This document shows, one piece after another, positions 22,301 through 34,765 of a stretch of 64,000 bases of DNA. Made by a program: the position numbers and the translations under genes. Under the pieces are notes generated by a model. That model made no database searches. It worked only from the letters and a program-made list of their open reading frames with translations, and was not told the DNA's origin. Source of the DNA: Talpa occidentalis (taxonomy: Eukaryota > Chordata > Mammalia > Eulipotyphla > Talpidae); the NCBI RefSeq assembly GCF_014898055.3, contig NW_023601104.1:46870699-46934698 (forward strand), in the 5' to 3' direction. Position 1 is the stretch's first letter. Every line of letters starts with the position of its first letter.

Positions 22301-25300
22301 CCAACAAACTCTTTAAGGACAAATGACATGAATGAGGACTAAAATCTTACCAGTTTTAATTCATCAATAATTAGGATCAATTTTTATGATAGCTAGTCTA
22401 CCATAACCACTACAGTCAGTTCCTAATAATGTCTCAAAGATAGGATGGACCTTGATGATGCAGAGCTGTGTAATGGCATAAGTTAGGTATCGAAGAAACT
22501 TTAAATCTTTGACAAAGAGAGATTGTCATCTCTAATAACTTGTTCTTTTAGCTAAAATACCCCAATATATTAGAGTTTCTTCTTTGAATAAATAGGTTGG
22601 TGCTTCTAGGACCTAAGATAGACCTCTGGCCTAAGTTAGGATTCTTCTTTGAATTCAATAGCAGTATCAAAAGGAAAGCAAGTTGGCTGTTTGTGCTTGG
22701 CACCACCTGGCTGCAGTTACATCGCTCAGCACTAAACACACTGGCTGTGTCAGAGTTGAGTACTGTCATTCTGATGAAGTGGGGAGTATGTGCCCTGGTA
22801 GGAAGCCTTTTAAATTGAATGACAAGGTTTTTCTTATTTGTTACATCCCCAGGCCATTGTCAAATCATATAATGCCAGCCCAGGAAAGTAATTACAGAAC
22901 TGTTGTGAGGCTGTTAGCAGCTGCTTTTCATTTATCCCCATTGTGACTGGGATGTGGTGGAAAAAAATTGGGATGACTAAGAACCACAACATAAACGCCA
23001 CCCAATCTGCCGGCCAGTCACATGTGACACTTACTTTCAGCCTAAGGGAAAAGAGCAGGCTCCTAAAATTTTAGATGTAGGTGCTGAATATAGTGAAGAA
23101 TCTATGGCTAAATATCAGAGGCTGAATTGTGAGGACAGATGGTTTTCATTTACTAAATCATTACCAAAATCATTAAACCCATAATCTAATCTCTAAAACA
23201 AAATCCTGCGTTGATATCATTGAACACCCCTTTTCTGTAGCTGTTTCTTTTCTTTTTAATGCTTTCCTTATTATTTGTGTAAGGCTCACAATGAACTTTA
23301 ATAACATGTCACTCAAAATTTCCAACAATAAATGCAGATTCTCATAAAAAAGCAACTATAAGGACATGTGAAGGGGAAGTAGACAGTACTGAAAGGATTT
23401 TCATCTCACTACCTTAACTTTATTTGGTCCTTTTCACTAGGAGACTTATAAACTGGCCAACGCTTATTTTCAAGGTTAATGTACTTCCTAAATTTTACTG
23501 AATGAAGTATGATAATGCATTGGAAAGGCTAGTGATTTAGAGTAAAATATGTATGGTTTTAAAGTTATAATTAGTTAAAGTTTAATGGAAACTTCTTAAA
23601 ATTCTTAACACACTGAATGTTGTGTTTCCAATCAGGTGACAATCTAATCAGGATGAACCTTAAGTGATTATTCATTATTCATTTTCTTTGAATGAAATTG
23701 TTCAACTTGCATGTTGCTGCGCTAGCAAGTTACCATGTTCACGCATAACCCTTTCTTATTCTGAAAGTCATTGTTTTTCTTTCCTTATTGGTTGCTGACA
23801 TACAATAAATATATTTGCATGTCTTCTATACATGACAGAATTGTAGGCACAATTCCTTCGACTAAGAAGGTATAACTACCTATCATGAGATAATTTCTTT
23901 CTAAATGATGAAAGTGGTCAGAGACTTAGGATCCAACAATATTCCAAATGAAAATGATTAGAATTTTTGGTAAAGATAAGAATGAGGTTTGAAACCTGTC
24001 AGTACATATCACTAAGTAGAAATAAATTATGGCTTGTCAAAAATGACAGATTTCAAGAAGGTGCTTCCTTTTCACTTCGAGTAAGACCTTTTTCCACCCA
24101 GCAATTAACTTTATTCCCATTAATATTCAGTAGCATTGACAAGGCTGACAGAGTAAAACTGGGTTTTATAAAACTAAAGAAAGATTGATAGAGAATCATT
24201 ACTTTGTCTAATAATTTCATCGTTGTATGTTAGTGCTTAATAAATAAAGAACAAAGCTGTTGACTACAGCATTGATTTGTTGTGCCAGGTAAAGGACGCA
24301 AATTTTCTGTGTATACTTTCTTTTTGTGATCCATAAATTTATTTTTGAAAATAAACAGTAATTTTGCCTAAAGGGTTGCAGAGGTGACACAATAACACAT
24401 TTATACCATAGCATAATACACTTAGCTCTAGCATAGTTTCCTTTAGGTGCTTCTTCAGAATCTGCAAATAATAATTATGTGATACAGTTAAATTAAGTAA
24501 AATGTGTAACTTCACTTAAACTGCCCTTTGATTAGAGATTGAGAAAGCTTAAGTAAAAGTATTTTCTTGTTTTGTAGTAGAAAAAAGAGCAAAGAATTAA
24601 CAATGGAATATAAAAAATCACACATTTTTGTCTTTCTTCATGGTATAAAAAGTTAGAAATAAAATAGAGCAGGTTTCACAAAACTTCAAGATGTGTCAAA
24701 GATGATGTTGCTTGGAGACATAACATCTGTTCTGTTTTTGTATTTGTCATATTCCCTTAAAAAAATTAAAAATGAAACACTGTGCTTTTCCAAGCTTATG
24801 GACACAGATTTTTTTTTTTTTTTCATACAGGACACTTTGGCTGAGTTCAGCTTTGCTTTCTCTTCTAGAACTGTGAGAAAAAAATTCTCACTGTTGGTGA
24901 GAAAGATGTGATATATGCCTAACAAAATCAACTTACATTTTTTCTAGAAGTTTCTAAGTTTTTCTTTCCCTCTGCCTTGACAGTTGACTTCTCACAGGTG
25001 AAAGTCTGTCATTTTTCCTAAAGAGTTCTTTTTCCTTTAACATTATATAGCTCAGCAAATTTTTTGCCAGGGGCTATATTAGTGATTTATGGATGTATTA
25101 CTGACATGGAATTTTGCCACTTGTATTTATTTTCTGTGCTGTGACAACCTACTGTTCTGTGGTAGAAATGACACAATTTTAGTCCTCATCAAATTCATAT
25201 TTTCTGCAAAAGTCTAATTTTTCATAAGTGAAAATTCATGTAGTGAAAATGGAATCATTTCACGCAGTTCTTACTTTGGCCCTAAGCACATGCACTGAAC

Positions 25301-25790
25301 AGCTCTACTCTTTTTTCCTCCATTTTTATCAGTATCAAAGTCTGCAGATAGATCGTCACACCTGAATACCCAGAGTAGGGTGTTGGTAATTAGGGTGTAA
25401 CAACAAAAACTTAGGATTTGACTTCTCTATTGTTTTAGTTTCCCCTTTTTTGGTTCCCTCTGTAGTCTCCCACATCTTTAAATTTTTATTTCCTGTTAGC
25501 TCTTAGCTCCTCTGTTTATAGCAGTCTATTTCTCTGATTTCAGCTTTATTTAGCTCCCTTTCAAACTCTCCTTCAAATTATCAGTACTAATGTTTTCCTC
25601 TTGATTATACTATTTTCTAAACTATTAATGAAGTTACTTCTGCTTTCTCAGTGAAGACATCATAGAGAGAACAGCAGTAATTTGAAGAGCTGCATTCATT
25701 CATTAATCACATGTTTACTGAGAGGTTATTATATGAAGACATTGCATTGTGGGAGAGCACAAAGATGCTTGACATACCATCACTGTCCTC
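22301..25790. other. Long unassigned stretch with a candidate conserved block
   Basis: No gene and no clear repeat. 22670-23060 is listed separately as possible regulatory sequence. The rest is AT-rich, with T- and A-runs (for example about 24810-24824). Short open frames such as 22683-22946 and 23967-24188 have no motifs. Confidence 0.35.
22670..23060. other. Candidate conserved non-coding / regulatory block
   Basis: Repeat-free, with closely spaced transcription-factor-like sites: homeodomain core TAATTA at 22889-22894, E-box CAGCTG at 22918-22923 and the palindromic E-box TCACATGTGA at 23018-23027. Composition is more balanced than its surroundings. This is inferred from texture and motif density only; such motifs also arise by chance. 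No promoter or exon is visible. Confidence 0.25.
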
Positions 25791-25794
25791 AATA

Positions 25795-25890
25795 ATAGTT
25801 AATACTCATATAGCACCAACTATACATCAGACATTGACCTATTGCTTTGCAAATATTAACAATATATTAACTCATTGGGCCCTCTCAACA
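25795..25890 (+). repeat. MIR SINE fragment, sense (5' part)
   Basis: 'aatagttaatactcatatag' then 'caccaactatacatcagaca', 'tgctttgcaaatatta' and 'atattaactcattgggccct' follow the first 90 or so bases of MIR closely. Confidence 0.7.
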
Positions 25891-26504
25891 TTTGTTATAT
25901 TTTAATAAACAGGTTTTATTATTATTTAAATAAATAGATTTATTATTATTAAGGTATGGTGAGGCCAACAGATCATGATATGACTATCACTGAAATATAG
26001 TTATTCATAGCTGCCAAGAAGGAAAGACATGCCAAATTATGAGTATCACATAGAGAAGCACCAAACACAATCAGGAGACAAAGAGAGTAGAAAAAAATGT
26101 TGGCAAAAGCCTTTAATGTGGCTTCCATTGGGAAGAACACATAAAGAACAAGTAAGAAGGTTTAAGATTGGCTAGTTAGAATGATTTCAGGGAAGTGGGG
26201 GTTGAAGTGCTTCTGGAGAACTTGTCCTAAATTGCCTGGTCCCTGGCACTAGAGTAATTGAGACAGGGAACTACCTAGAGCATTTGAGTCTAGGCTCCTG
26301 GTAGTGAACGTGGGGAGTAAATAGGCTTTGGACTTGACAGTTTTCATATGAAAGACATGTTTACAGTTCAGAGGTGACTATTCCTGGGAAGGGTAGGTAA
26401 CTAAGTCTCCAGTATTAAAAGGTTCTAGGTAGAAAGCATCAGAACAACAAGACACGCTTAAAAAGACATGCTTAATACACCTTAGAGACAGTGTACTATT
26501 ATTT
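25891..26504. other. Unassigned sequence with TTATTA-rich tract
   Basis: An ATT/AAAT-rich low-complexity stretch at about 25903-25952 is followed by sequence in which I recognise nothing. Confidence 0.4.
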
Positions 26505-26615
26505 TATATTCAAAGCCACTCAGCTAGTAAGTGGTTGAGTTCAGATTCAGACCCAGTGGATCTCACTCCAGAGTTCGCATTAATTCAATGTCACCCATGC
26601 TACTCACTAGGGAAC
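26505..26615 (+). repeat. MIR SINE fragment, sense (core and 3' part)
   Basis: 'gccactcagctagtaagtgg' is the MIR core nearly unchanged, followed by 'ttcagattcagacccagtgg' and 'ctccagagttcgcatt', all in MIR order. Confidence 0.75.
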
Positions 26616-26699
26616 TTGGATTTTTGTAGAGGAAATTAAAATATATGTGTGTATTTGTGTGTTTGCGTATATGTGTGCGGCAATATGTATGTGATGTCA

Positions 26700-27400
26700 A
26701 ATAAAACCTGTGAGAGAAATTAAAAGGGGCTTCAAAATTCAGAAGAGAAAGATGTCAATCAGATTGGCGCTAAAGCAAAGGTTCAGTAAAGAAGTCACGA
26801 CTGAATGTGTATTTGAAGGATGGCAGATTCCCACAGACATGAAGAGGTCATTCCAGGAAAATGGATTGCTGAAATAAAAATGAATGTGTTTAGGGAGCTG
26901 CAAAACAACATGCAGCATAAGAAAAGTCTATGTATAGGGGATTGATGGAAATGATACTGGTAAAGTTATTAAGAGCAGCATTAAGAAAATAATGATTACA
27001 ATGATAAGGAATTTGGACTTAATTTAGGGGCAAGATGACAAACATTAAGAGGTATAATATATATTTATATATATGTAAAATTTGAAAACTTTAGATAGAA
27101 ACAAATTATATGTAACTTTTACTAATTTTATATATAAAATATGTAATATGTGTGTTTATATATAAATTTTTAATATTTTCAATATATATACAGATTATAT
27201 AAATTGAATGTCTTTGAGCAGGAGAGTTACACAATCATACTGGCATTTCAGGTTAAATGGATTCCTGTGGAAGTAGAATTGGAAGGAAGAGAAACAAGGC
27301 TAAAATTTCAATTATTGAAATAACTCAAGTGAAACTTGAGGACAATATCAAAGAGTATTAGGGGATTTATTCTAAAACCATCCAAGAGCTAGAACTGAAC
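26700..27400 (+). repeat. Probable ancient mammalian repeat with AT-rich expansion
   Basis: Phrases such as 'gaagaggtcattccaggaaa', 'gataaggaatttggacttaa' and 'ctttgagcaggagagttaca' follow the order of a widespread old mammalian repeat whose name I cannot give with confidence. An AT-rich tract at about 27050-27205 has expanded inside it. No coding frame. Confidence 0.4.
27050..27205. repeat. AT-rich low-complexity tract
   Basis: Dense TATATT/ATATAT with few G or C, separating the two recognisable parts of the old repeat. Confidence 0.8.
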
Positions 27401-29144
27401 ACACCTTGTGACTAATACTGCAACAGTTAAAACTATGTCATGTGAGGAATGGTAAATAAACTGGGAGTGTTCCTATCCAGAAGAGAAAACCCAAGTGATT
27501 GATTCTCTTGTTTGCTGCTTTAAGCCAGACTTCACAGACATCTCTGCGCTGAAAACTAGGAGAATGAAGATGTGGACAGAGATCAGAAATGCTTGTCCTT
27601 AAGTTCAGTTTGTTAGCATCAAGGAGGCTCAGTTCCACTGTGGCTCAGCACAGCACTGCTAGGGAAATAAAAAGGTAATTTGTAATGAAATAACATGCAT
27701 TTCAATATGTAGATGCTTAGGCAAGGTTTTCCCATAAAACTTGGTGATATAGACAGATGCTTGCACCTACTGCTAATGAATATATTGGAATTAAAGAGAG
27801 TAAAGACCAGAAACCATTCAGTAAAGAAATTCAGAATGATGAAGAGTGGAGATAAATGTGGTCAGTAAGACAAAAATAAGTCCTAACAGACCAGACTTAT
27901 TTGTCTATAAGAAAAATGGAAATAATCTTAAATGAAATAAAGATAACATGCCAAGACAAATTACAGACTTTGGAAACAGAGAAAATGATGAAGTATGATA
28001 TTAGCACAAATGAGTTGGGCCTTATTTATAAGTGTAATGTCAAAATAATTCCCAATGTTATGACGGGATAGTGACAAAATAGCTTTGAAAACATATCTCC
28101 TGCTTTGGATTCCTCCACATATTGAGGCTCACAATCAGTCTCTGGCACTTAGAAAGACCCAGGAGACCATATCATTTGACAAGCCATGGGGATAGAGGGT
28201 GTGCTGCAAAAAAGAGCAGTAAGTGAGAGAAACCACAGAAAAACTATGATAGGGACAGATCCGTGCGCATAATGTTGGCAAAACAGGCAACCCCTAAAAT
28301 AAATAAATAATTTCAATATGTAAATTTTAAAATCTAGATTTCTTACCATTGTCATTTACAAAAATATTTTAAATACATAATTGTAGTAGTATGAAATAAA
28401 AAAATCTTTATTGATAAAATTTAATGAGATCCCTGTGTTTTGTATATATCTTCATTAATGTAATATTTAATTTTGCTTAAAGAGTCTGAGGTTTCCTTTG
28501 TTATATATTTGCATGTGGCAGCTACCTTCGCCAACTGACATGGGCATGTTATATTGATGACTCACTTATAATGAGTGGTATTGTTTTGTTGATGTGGCTT
28601 TTTGAAATGGTGAACAATGCTCAGAAAACATAGTGAGTATTCCATTGATTTAAACAGTATTGTATTCCTGAAATTTTAGTTTATATTTTAACTATGAAAA
28701 AAGAAACTTTGTTGTGATATGAAATTACTTTCTAGGCTCTCAAATAATTGTAAACTATTTTTCCCTTACACAAATGTTGATGAGATGTTTGCAAGTCATA
28801 TATTATAATTCTCTATTGTGCAAAGTTGACATATGCATAATGGATCATCTAGCATTTCTGCCCACTAAATAACAGCATCATCCTTTAATTACTATGAAAC
28901 ATAAAAATAATCACATTATTAAAAATTCTCCCTATAGAGACTATAGGTTTAAGTAATAGAATTCAATATATGTGAGATCCCTGACATAAGACATAGGTCA
29001 AAAACTCTCAGCAGGGAAATGGTAAGTAGAATTCAACACTGGATGAATCATTATACTAAATTCAAGTGGAAAAATCAAAGCTTATGGATACAGGGTGGAT
29101 AGAGGAATATGTGAACTGAGTCAAGAGAAATACAACGTGAGAGT
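27401..29144. other. Unassigned AT-rich sequence
   Basis: No gene and no named repeat recognised. 28480-28640 is comparatively G/C-balanced and might be worth a conservation check. Confidence 0.35.
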
Positions 29145-29275
29145 CATGTGGTCTGTGTGGTCAGCTGTCCCAGCACCATTATTGTAGGAATATTTTTACC
29201 CATTAAATTTCCTTTTGCTAGTTTGTCAAAAATCAATTGGCTGCAAATACGAGAGTTTATTTCTGGACTAGCAAT
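29145..29275 (-). repeat. Short L1 ORF2 fragment, antisense
   Basis: 'ggtcagctgtcccagcacca' then 'tttttacccattaaatttcc', 'gctagtttgtcaaaaatcaa' and 'gagtttatttctggact' follow the reverse of the L1 ORF2 region that also appears at 18125 and 49275. No coding potential remains. The 138-codon plus-strand open frame over it is on the wrong strand for L1. Confidence 0.65.
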
Positions 29276-29534
29276 TCTTTTTTCCTTCACTACAACCATT
29301 TTTGATGGGGAGATTTCTTTTTTCAATAAATATATTCTAAATAGAGCAAGTCAACAGATATATCATAACAAATTAAAAAGTTTCACATTCTTAAGCTTCC
29401 CCTTTGCAGTTAAATTTTTGGCTTTGTTCTCTGTGGGTAATGGAACGATTTCAGTCTTTGCATATAGTGAAAAAGGAAAGAAAAAAATCAGAAAGTTTAT
29501 TTCATATGTAGTAAGGAAGCGATGTGTATCATCA

Positions 29535-29955
29535 GAGACTAGCCAGGAAACAGAAACTACCTGAGTAGTTAAAGAGATTTTAATTCAGCAAATTGATTCC
29601 ATGGGTGATGAGAGAGCTGAGAAACCAAACAGGGGACAGGTTAACAACAACAGGAAGCCACCTACACCCATGACTAAAGGTATAAAGGGCAACGGCAGTG
29701 TTCCCAATGCCTGGAAGCTGGAACCATAGCTGGTGTGCCAGCCAAGAGCTAGACTCTAGAAGCTCCTTGCAAGGAGGCTAGCCAGGGATAACCTGGTTTA
29801 TTCCTCCCCTCAACCAACTTCACCATCCAGTCTGAAGTCAGCAAAGCATGGAAACCACAAACATGGAGATTAGTGCCTCTTGATACAAAGAAGGGAAATA
29901 GGGGGGAGGTATGTGAGGCCCCAACAGGCACAGGATGCACACATTATGTAATTGC
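29535..29955. repeat. Probable old interspersed repeat, class unknown
   Basis: Starts 'agactagccaggaaacagaa' and continues with 'gagagctgagaaaccaaaca', 'acaacaggaagccacctaca' and 'ctggaagctggaaccatagc', a phrase order I have seen in dispersed mammalian repeats. I cannot assign class or orientation. Confidence 0.35.
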
Positions 29956-30428
29956 CTACTCTGGTGCGGAAAGTGGGAGAGAGAGGGAGAGGGGCTGGTG
30001 GTGAGGAAAGGAACAAGGCATGGATATGGCCATTTACATGGTAAAAGATGTGTTTTATTTATTTATTGCCAGGGAAATACTCAACACTTCTAGGACTGAG
30101 ATGAGCTATTTTGCTTCTTGATTTTGCACTATGTACTAGTTTTATCAATGCCACTATAGCCTTACTTAGGTATTTACTTAGGAACAGGGGCTATAATCTT
30201 ATCTTATTACCTGGTCTCATCACAAACATTTGGTATCCAGGTCTGATACCACAATACTGTGGTGGTTGTATACACACTTACATACACACATTTTAACTGA
30301 CAGAAACATGATAGAACACAAAATGTAAGTTCTATTTGAATCAGCTATGTAAAATGTGAAATAGTAGCTACAATCCCAATGTTCTGTGAGAGTATAAAAC
30401 TCATCTGTTTATCAAGACATTTTTAATG
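29956..30428. other. Unassigned sequence
   Basis: A purine-rich patch at about 29970-30010, then AT-rich sequence. The part at 30100-30240 is weakly L1-like antisense, but not enough to call. Confidence 0.35.
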
Positions 30429-30432
30429 TAAT

Positions 30433-31007
30433 TGTTAACAGAGCGGTTCCCAGGGAAAGGGGAGGTTCCAGGTTAGACCCAAGGAAGGGTGCGGCTAAGC
30501 AGGGAGGAGGAAAAGCTGGAGAGGAGACTAGGAGAGGAAGGAAGAAAGATGTGGAGCCAGGAGACCTGGAGGAGGCACATGGAGCTTCTGTTGCACTTGC
30601 TTCTTGGTCTTAGACTGGTTGAAACAGATGTGGGTGAGAGGCCTGTGGGGAGGCTGACAATGCCAGCTTTTATCCTGATTTTGATTTTACTCCTTCTGTC
30701 CCAGCTGTCCTGGGCCTCTTCTGCCCCTTTTCTATGGGTCCCCATCAGGAGGTGCCTTAGACTTGTAGCAGGCTTTCAGGCCTCAGTGGCCCTGCTTTGG
30801 GTCAACTCTGTTTGTCTGGGATGGGTAACTTTGATTTGGAAACTACTTAATCCATTCCTTTCCCTTCTCTTCTCTTTAGTGCACACTATTTGTATTAAAG
30901 TTCCTTTCCTCTAGAGTATGTTTTATTTTGATGCAGCACATGGCAGAATCTGTTTAGAAGAGACAGGGTCAGAGTTCCTGGGGTACCCCTCATGCTGCCC
31001 TGTAACA
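30433..31007 (+). mobile_element. Solo LTR, ERV family II, copy 1
   Basis: Starts TGTTAACAGAGCGGTTCC and ends GCTGCCCTGTAACA. It has a purine-rich 5' part, a central 'gacaatgccagcttttatcc' block and an ATTAAAG polyadenylation-like signal near 30894, with about 110 bases of U5 behind. The flanks carry a perfect 4-base duplication TAAT (30429-30432, 31008-31011), typical of class I (gammaretrovirus-like) ERVs. 575 bases. There is no internal region, so it is a solo LTR. The 141-codon plus frame and its 90-codon antisense shadow are within the LTR and not genes. Confidence 0.9.
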
Positions 31008-31079
31008 TAATGAAAGATTTCCTAACTTAATGGAAGTGGAAGAGTGACTATAATAAAGTCAAATTTTGCTTCTGACATA

Positions 31080-31580
31080 TTTGGTCGAGCCCTCACCTCG
31101 GCTGCTAATGGGTTTGCTGAACCAAAAGAATCCGATTGGAAAAGGAAGAGGAGAGAATATGAGTGCAGTAGACCACGGCAAGAGTGAAGAATGGACCATT
31201 CAAGCCTCTGGGAAATGGCAGCTGGTTCTTATTCACTGAAGTCAGGGACTGACTCTTGTCTGATGTTCAAAACCACTAAGGGTGTATTATTACCCTTCAT
31301 CTGATCTTGACAAGAGATTTTTTTTGTGATTAAAAAAAGGCAAACTGATTAAACTGCATCTGGGTTAACTTTCCTAAATAGCAAATTGGCAGACAGCCTG
31401 GAAACAATGTAAATTCTGCTTCATTAAAATTACAATCACAGCTGATTTTTTTCCTACCTAGTGGCCTACTGAGAAATAAAATTGCAATGGTGATGTGGCT
31501 CATAAAGACAACATATAGTGAACTTGCACAGAAATTCCTGTAGATGGGACTTAAGGTAACCACGTAAGAAGACAGGCTAC
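31080..31580. other. Candidate conserved non-coding block
   Basis: Directly downstream of the solo LTR. Repeat-free, with balanced composition and several ATTA cores ('ctgattaaactgcatc', 'cttcattaaaattacaatca'). I list it only as a place where conservation should be tested; no exon boundary, CpG island or promoter is evident. Confidence 0.22.
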
Positions 31581-31649
31581 ACAAATGCTGGTCCTCTCCA
31601 GAGTTCCCACATACTCAAATACTCTGTTCCATCATAAGGCCAAATGTTA

Positions 31650-31745
31650 GTTTACGAGGATGTGAACCTGAAACCTATATAATGCTATAAATCAACTGAC
31701 TTCAATTTAAAAAGTTATAATAAAATATGAAAAATAAATAAAATT
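31650..31745 (+). repeat. Short L1 3' tail remnant, sense
   Basis: 'gtgaacctgaaacctatata', 'gctataaatcaactgacttc' and an A/T-rich AAATAAATAAAA tail match the last tens of bases of the L1 3' UTR. The remainder is missing. Confidence 0.5.
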
Positions 31746-31834
31746 GTACTTCTGCACAGAAGTTCAGAAATTAGTAGTTATTCATAATGAGAAATTCATG
31801 TTTAGTTGACTTCAGACTGAATTTTGAAGTAAAA

Positions 31835-32530
31835 ACATCAGCGAGGATGTAGAAGAAAAGGAACCTTCTCACACTGCTAGTGGGAACAAAGTCTTCTCCA
31901 GCCCCTGTGGAAAACAGTATGGAGATTTCTCAAACTATTAAAAATAGAGCTATTATATGACCTATCAATCCTTATAGGTATCTACCCAAAGAATACCAAA
32001 CCACTAAGGGAAATAAGCACTCCTCTGTTCATTACAGTACTACTTACCATAGCCAAGTTATGGAAACACTTAAATACCCATGGACAGATGAGTGGATCCA
32101 GAAGGTGTGGTGTATATATACACAATAGAAAACTACTCAGCTATCAAAAAAATACAAACGCTTGCCATTTGCAACAACATGGATGAAACTGGAGGGGTTG
32201 ATTCTCAGCAAATTAGTCAGAAGGAGAAAGACAAATACAAGATAGTATCACTTATATATGAAATATAGAGGGAAAAAGGGGGTCAGATAAATCCAAACTA
32301 CCAACAAACCCTCGACATCTGACTGTAGAACTGCTGCTCCCAGAAGGAGAGCGGAGTGGGTAGGTGTGAGAACCAAGTCTGGAAGGAGCACTATGGGGAT
32401 GGACTATGGGTGCTCTGGTGGTGGGTGTGGTGTAGTAGCAACACCTGAAGGGGGAGATCCTATAAAACATAAACCTCTAAAACATAAATAATGATGTAAC
32501 CAATGTGACCTCAGTAATAATAAAGATACC
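31835..32530 (+). mobile_element. L1 LINE 3' end, sense (type 2)
   Basis: Begins 'catcagcgaggatgtagaag', continues with 'gtggaaaacagtatggagat', 'acttaaatacccatggacag', 'atttgcaacaacatggatga' and the type-2 3' UTR ('tctgactgtagaactgctgc', 'gctctggtggtgggtgtggt'), ending with 'gacctcagtaataataaaga'. About 700 bases, 5'-truncated. The most complete type-2 3' end in the window. Confidence 0.9.
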
Positions 32531-32539
32531 CAGCACCTA

Positions 32540-33190
32540 TGTGCCTAAGATTCAAGATTCTGTTATTTATTCTGCAACACATAATATCAGAGTATTATTC
32601 TGTAGAAACTGTTTACTGAGAAAAATGAAGAGCCTGCAGAATAAGTTAAAATTTTGGCCAAGAGAATAGGAAGCCAAAGAGAAATGCCAGGAACACTTCC
32701 AAGAGACAGAGGCTTCTATCTTCTGTCAGAAACCAGTCAAAAATTAGATTTTCTAAGAGTAACAATAAATAAGATCACATGTTTTTTTGAAAAAGAAAAA
32801 AAATGCCTTGACGCTTGGATGAAATTTAGGAGTGGAAATAATTTTGTTTTGTAAGCACAGATACCATAAATTAGAAGAGAAACATAGGGATAAAAGATTT
32901 GCAGCATGTATAAAAGATAGACAATTGCTTTTCTTGTAAATTTCTACAAATGAATAAGAAAATGGCAAAGACTGAACAAGAACATCACAGAGGAGCAAAA
33001 GAAAATAACTAATAAACATGTGGAATGAGGCTTAATCCATTAATAAAATGGATTATAAAATACACTATATATCATTTTATACCCTTCCAGTTGGCAAAGA
33101 AAGAAATTTAATTTCACAATGTTCAAATAGTGTGTAAACAAGTTCAAGTGGCCACACCTCACAAGTCAGTCTTCCTTGAGTAGTATTTCC
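32540..33190 (+). repeat. Old L1 LINE fragment, sense
   Basis: From about 32880, 'tagggataaaagatttgcag', 'aaatttctacaaatgaataa', 'gaacatcacagaggagcaaa' and 'taataaacatgtggaatgag' follow an old L1 ORF2 region. 'cttccagttggcaaagaaag' continues it. The part before 32880 is less certain. Much more diverged than the neighbouring type-2 L1. Confidence 0.6.
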
Positions 33191-33229
33191 TAGGGAGTAT
33201 TCAAGGGGGCTGAGTATCACACAGCAATT

Positions 33230-33503
33230 TATTTTTTTTTAAAGATTTATTTTTTATTTGTACAATAGCTGGGGTACAGGCCAGAGGCATGGGAGGGTGA
33301 GAGAATTCACCAGAGACAGAGCAGGGAACAGAACAGGCAGAGAAACTGAAAGCACTGCTGAGGGGAGCAGCGGGTAAGACAGCAGAGGTCTGCCGCACCA
33401 TGTGGGTTTCTCCCTGGCCAGCCAGGAATCGAACCCGCACTGCAGAGGCTTCGGACAGCTTCACAGCACTGCGCACGACCCGCTGGGCCACGGGGGAGGC
33501 CCC
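33230..33503 (-). mobile_element. tRNA-derived SINE, intermediate A/B type
   Basis: Head at the right (ggaggccc, ending about 33503), tail at the left ('aaagatttattttttatttg'). It has the B-type 'ctccctggccagccagg' block with an A-type GAATTC. The B box, read on the minus strand as GGTTCGATTCC, is canonical. The perfect target duplication CACACAGCAATT is at 33218-33229 and 33504-33515. Confidence 0.94.
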
Positions 33504-33515
33504 CACACAGCAATT

Positions 33516-34564
33516 GAAAAGACCCTCAACTCCAGAATCTGGGAAAGGGGCTCAGATCCTGGGGCTGTGATGCTTTTATTCCACAGCATAAGGAAATGCT
33601 AACCCCTTGCCTGAGGGGCTTAAAGCCAGGATTCAATTGCATATGATGAGCAGTCCCTTGTTACCTTGTTCCCAGTCCCTTGTTCCCAAGCTGCTAATTT
33701 GTTCATGGGTGGAAAGAATGCAAGTCCCTTCTTGTGAGTGAGGTAGATGAAATCTAAGCCTGACATTATTAGTTGCATGTAGGGGTTAGTTAGCAAAGAA
33801 TTCACCCAATTGCCTTCCTACTTAAAGAAGCACTGGCTCTTCCAATTGTCAATTGGGGTAAGGAAGTGGGGTTCACACCTTGAGACTGACAAGTATTGGT
33901 GGCTCTAAACCTGGACTATATGGGTCAGTTTCCCTGGAACTTTGTAAAAGTTCAGTTTTCCCTTTGAGAAGCCACCCTACAGGGTATCAGTCTTGAATAA
34001 GTTTACCTTAACCTCTCATGAGATTAGTGAGGATATGGGGAAACTGTAGTTTCATGTATCAACAAGTTTTTACATTTTACAACTGTTTGCAGCACAGGGG
34101 GTAAGAGACCTACTCCCTATTTACTGACAATATCCCAAAAAGATTGCAAGACCTCAAAAAGTAATGGCTATAAGTTTCCCAATCTCTCCAAATATCCCTA
34201 TACCCAAACCATGATCAAAACAAGCTACAGGTTACCCTGAGCTAAGTGGACTATTTTACTGGACTCCTTGTGCAAGTTTGGGAAGAAGAACTTCAATAAA
34301 GACGAATGAGTTGGCCACCAGTTCAACTCATTGGTGGTCAATGGGAAAGGAAACAGTTGGAAATTGTGATGATTTAAAGAAAAGGGAACAGTTGGAAATT
34401 GTGATGATTTAAAGGAAATTAAGAATTGTTACCATTCTTGCAGAAAAACATAACTTACAAATTTAAGTTCCAGGCAAATTTTATTTTATCTTTTAGCATA
34501 TTATGTAATATTCCAGGTGAATATGATTTTTATAATTCTTCTATGACCTATTTTGTAACGTCTC
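33516..34564. other. Unassigned sequence
   Basis: No gene or named repeat recognised. A 34-35-base tandem pair lies near its end and is listed separately. Confidence 0.35.
34345..34413 (+). repeat. Two-copy tandem repeat, unit 34-35 bases
   Basis: Unit 1 (34345-34378) and unit 2 (34379-34413) both contain ACAGTTGGAAATTGTGATGA and end in TTTAAA. They differ by about one insertion and one substitution near the start. Probably a slippage duplication. Confidence 0.85.
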
Positions 34565-34765
34565 TTAGTGGTTGGGAGCATTCAAAGTGAAACCAACCCT
34601 GGTTTCAAATCACTCTATGATAAGTGCCTGAGGTATGTTTTTTTAATCTTTCTAATCTGTAATATCTATAAGGATTAAATAGGGATTGTTATGCATCAAT
34701 AAGATTAATGAGATAATGTTTATAAAGCACTTAGCACACTGTTCTCAATCATGGTACTTTAAAGG
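34565..34765 (-). repeat. MIR SINE, antisense
   Basis: 'tagtggttgggagcattcaa', 'ccctggtttcaaatcac', 'ttaatctttctaatctgtaa' and finally 'gagataatgtttataaagca' with 'cttagcacactgttctcaat' reproduce reverse MIR from end to end. Its central part is worn. Confidence 0.75.

Noticed and set aside
29148..29564. A 138-codon plus-strand open frame
   Set aside because: Its first part is antisense L1 ORF2 and the rest is AT-rich sequence without motifs; it is on the wrong strand for L1 protein.
30473..30914. A 141-codon plus frame and 90-codon minus frame, hydrophobic in part
   Set aside because: Entirely inside the family-II LTR; the related LTR at 50.35 kb does not keep the same frame intact. Leucine-rich stretches come from T/C-rich LTR sequence.
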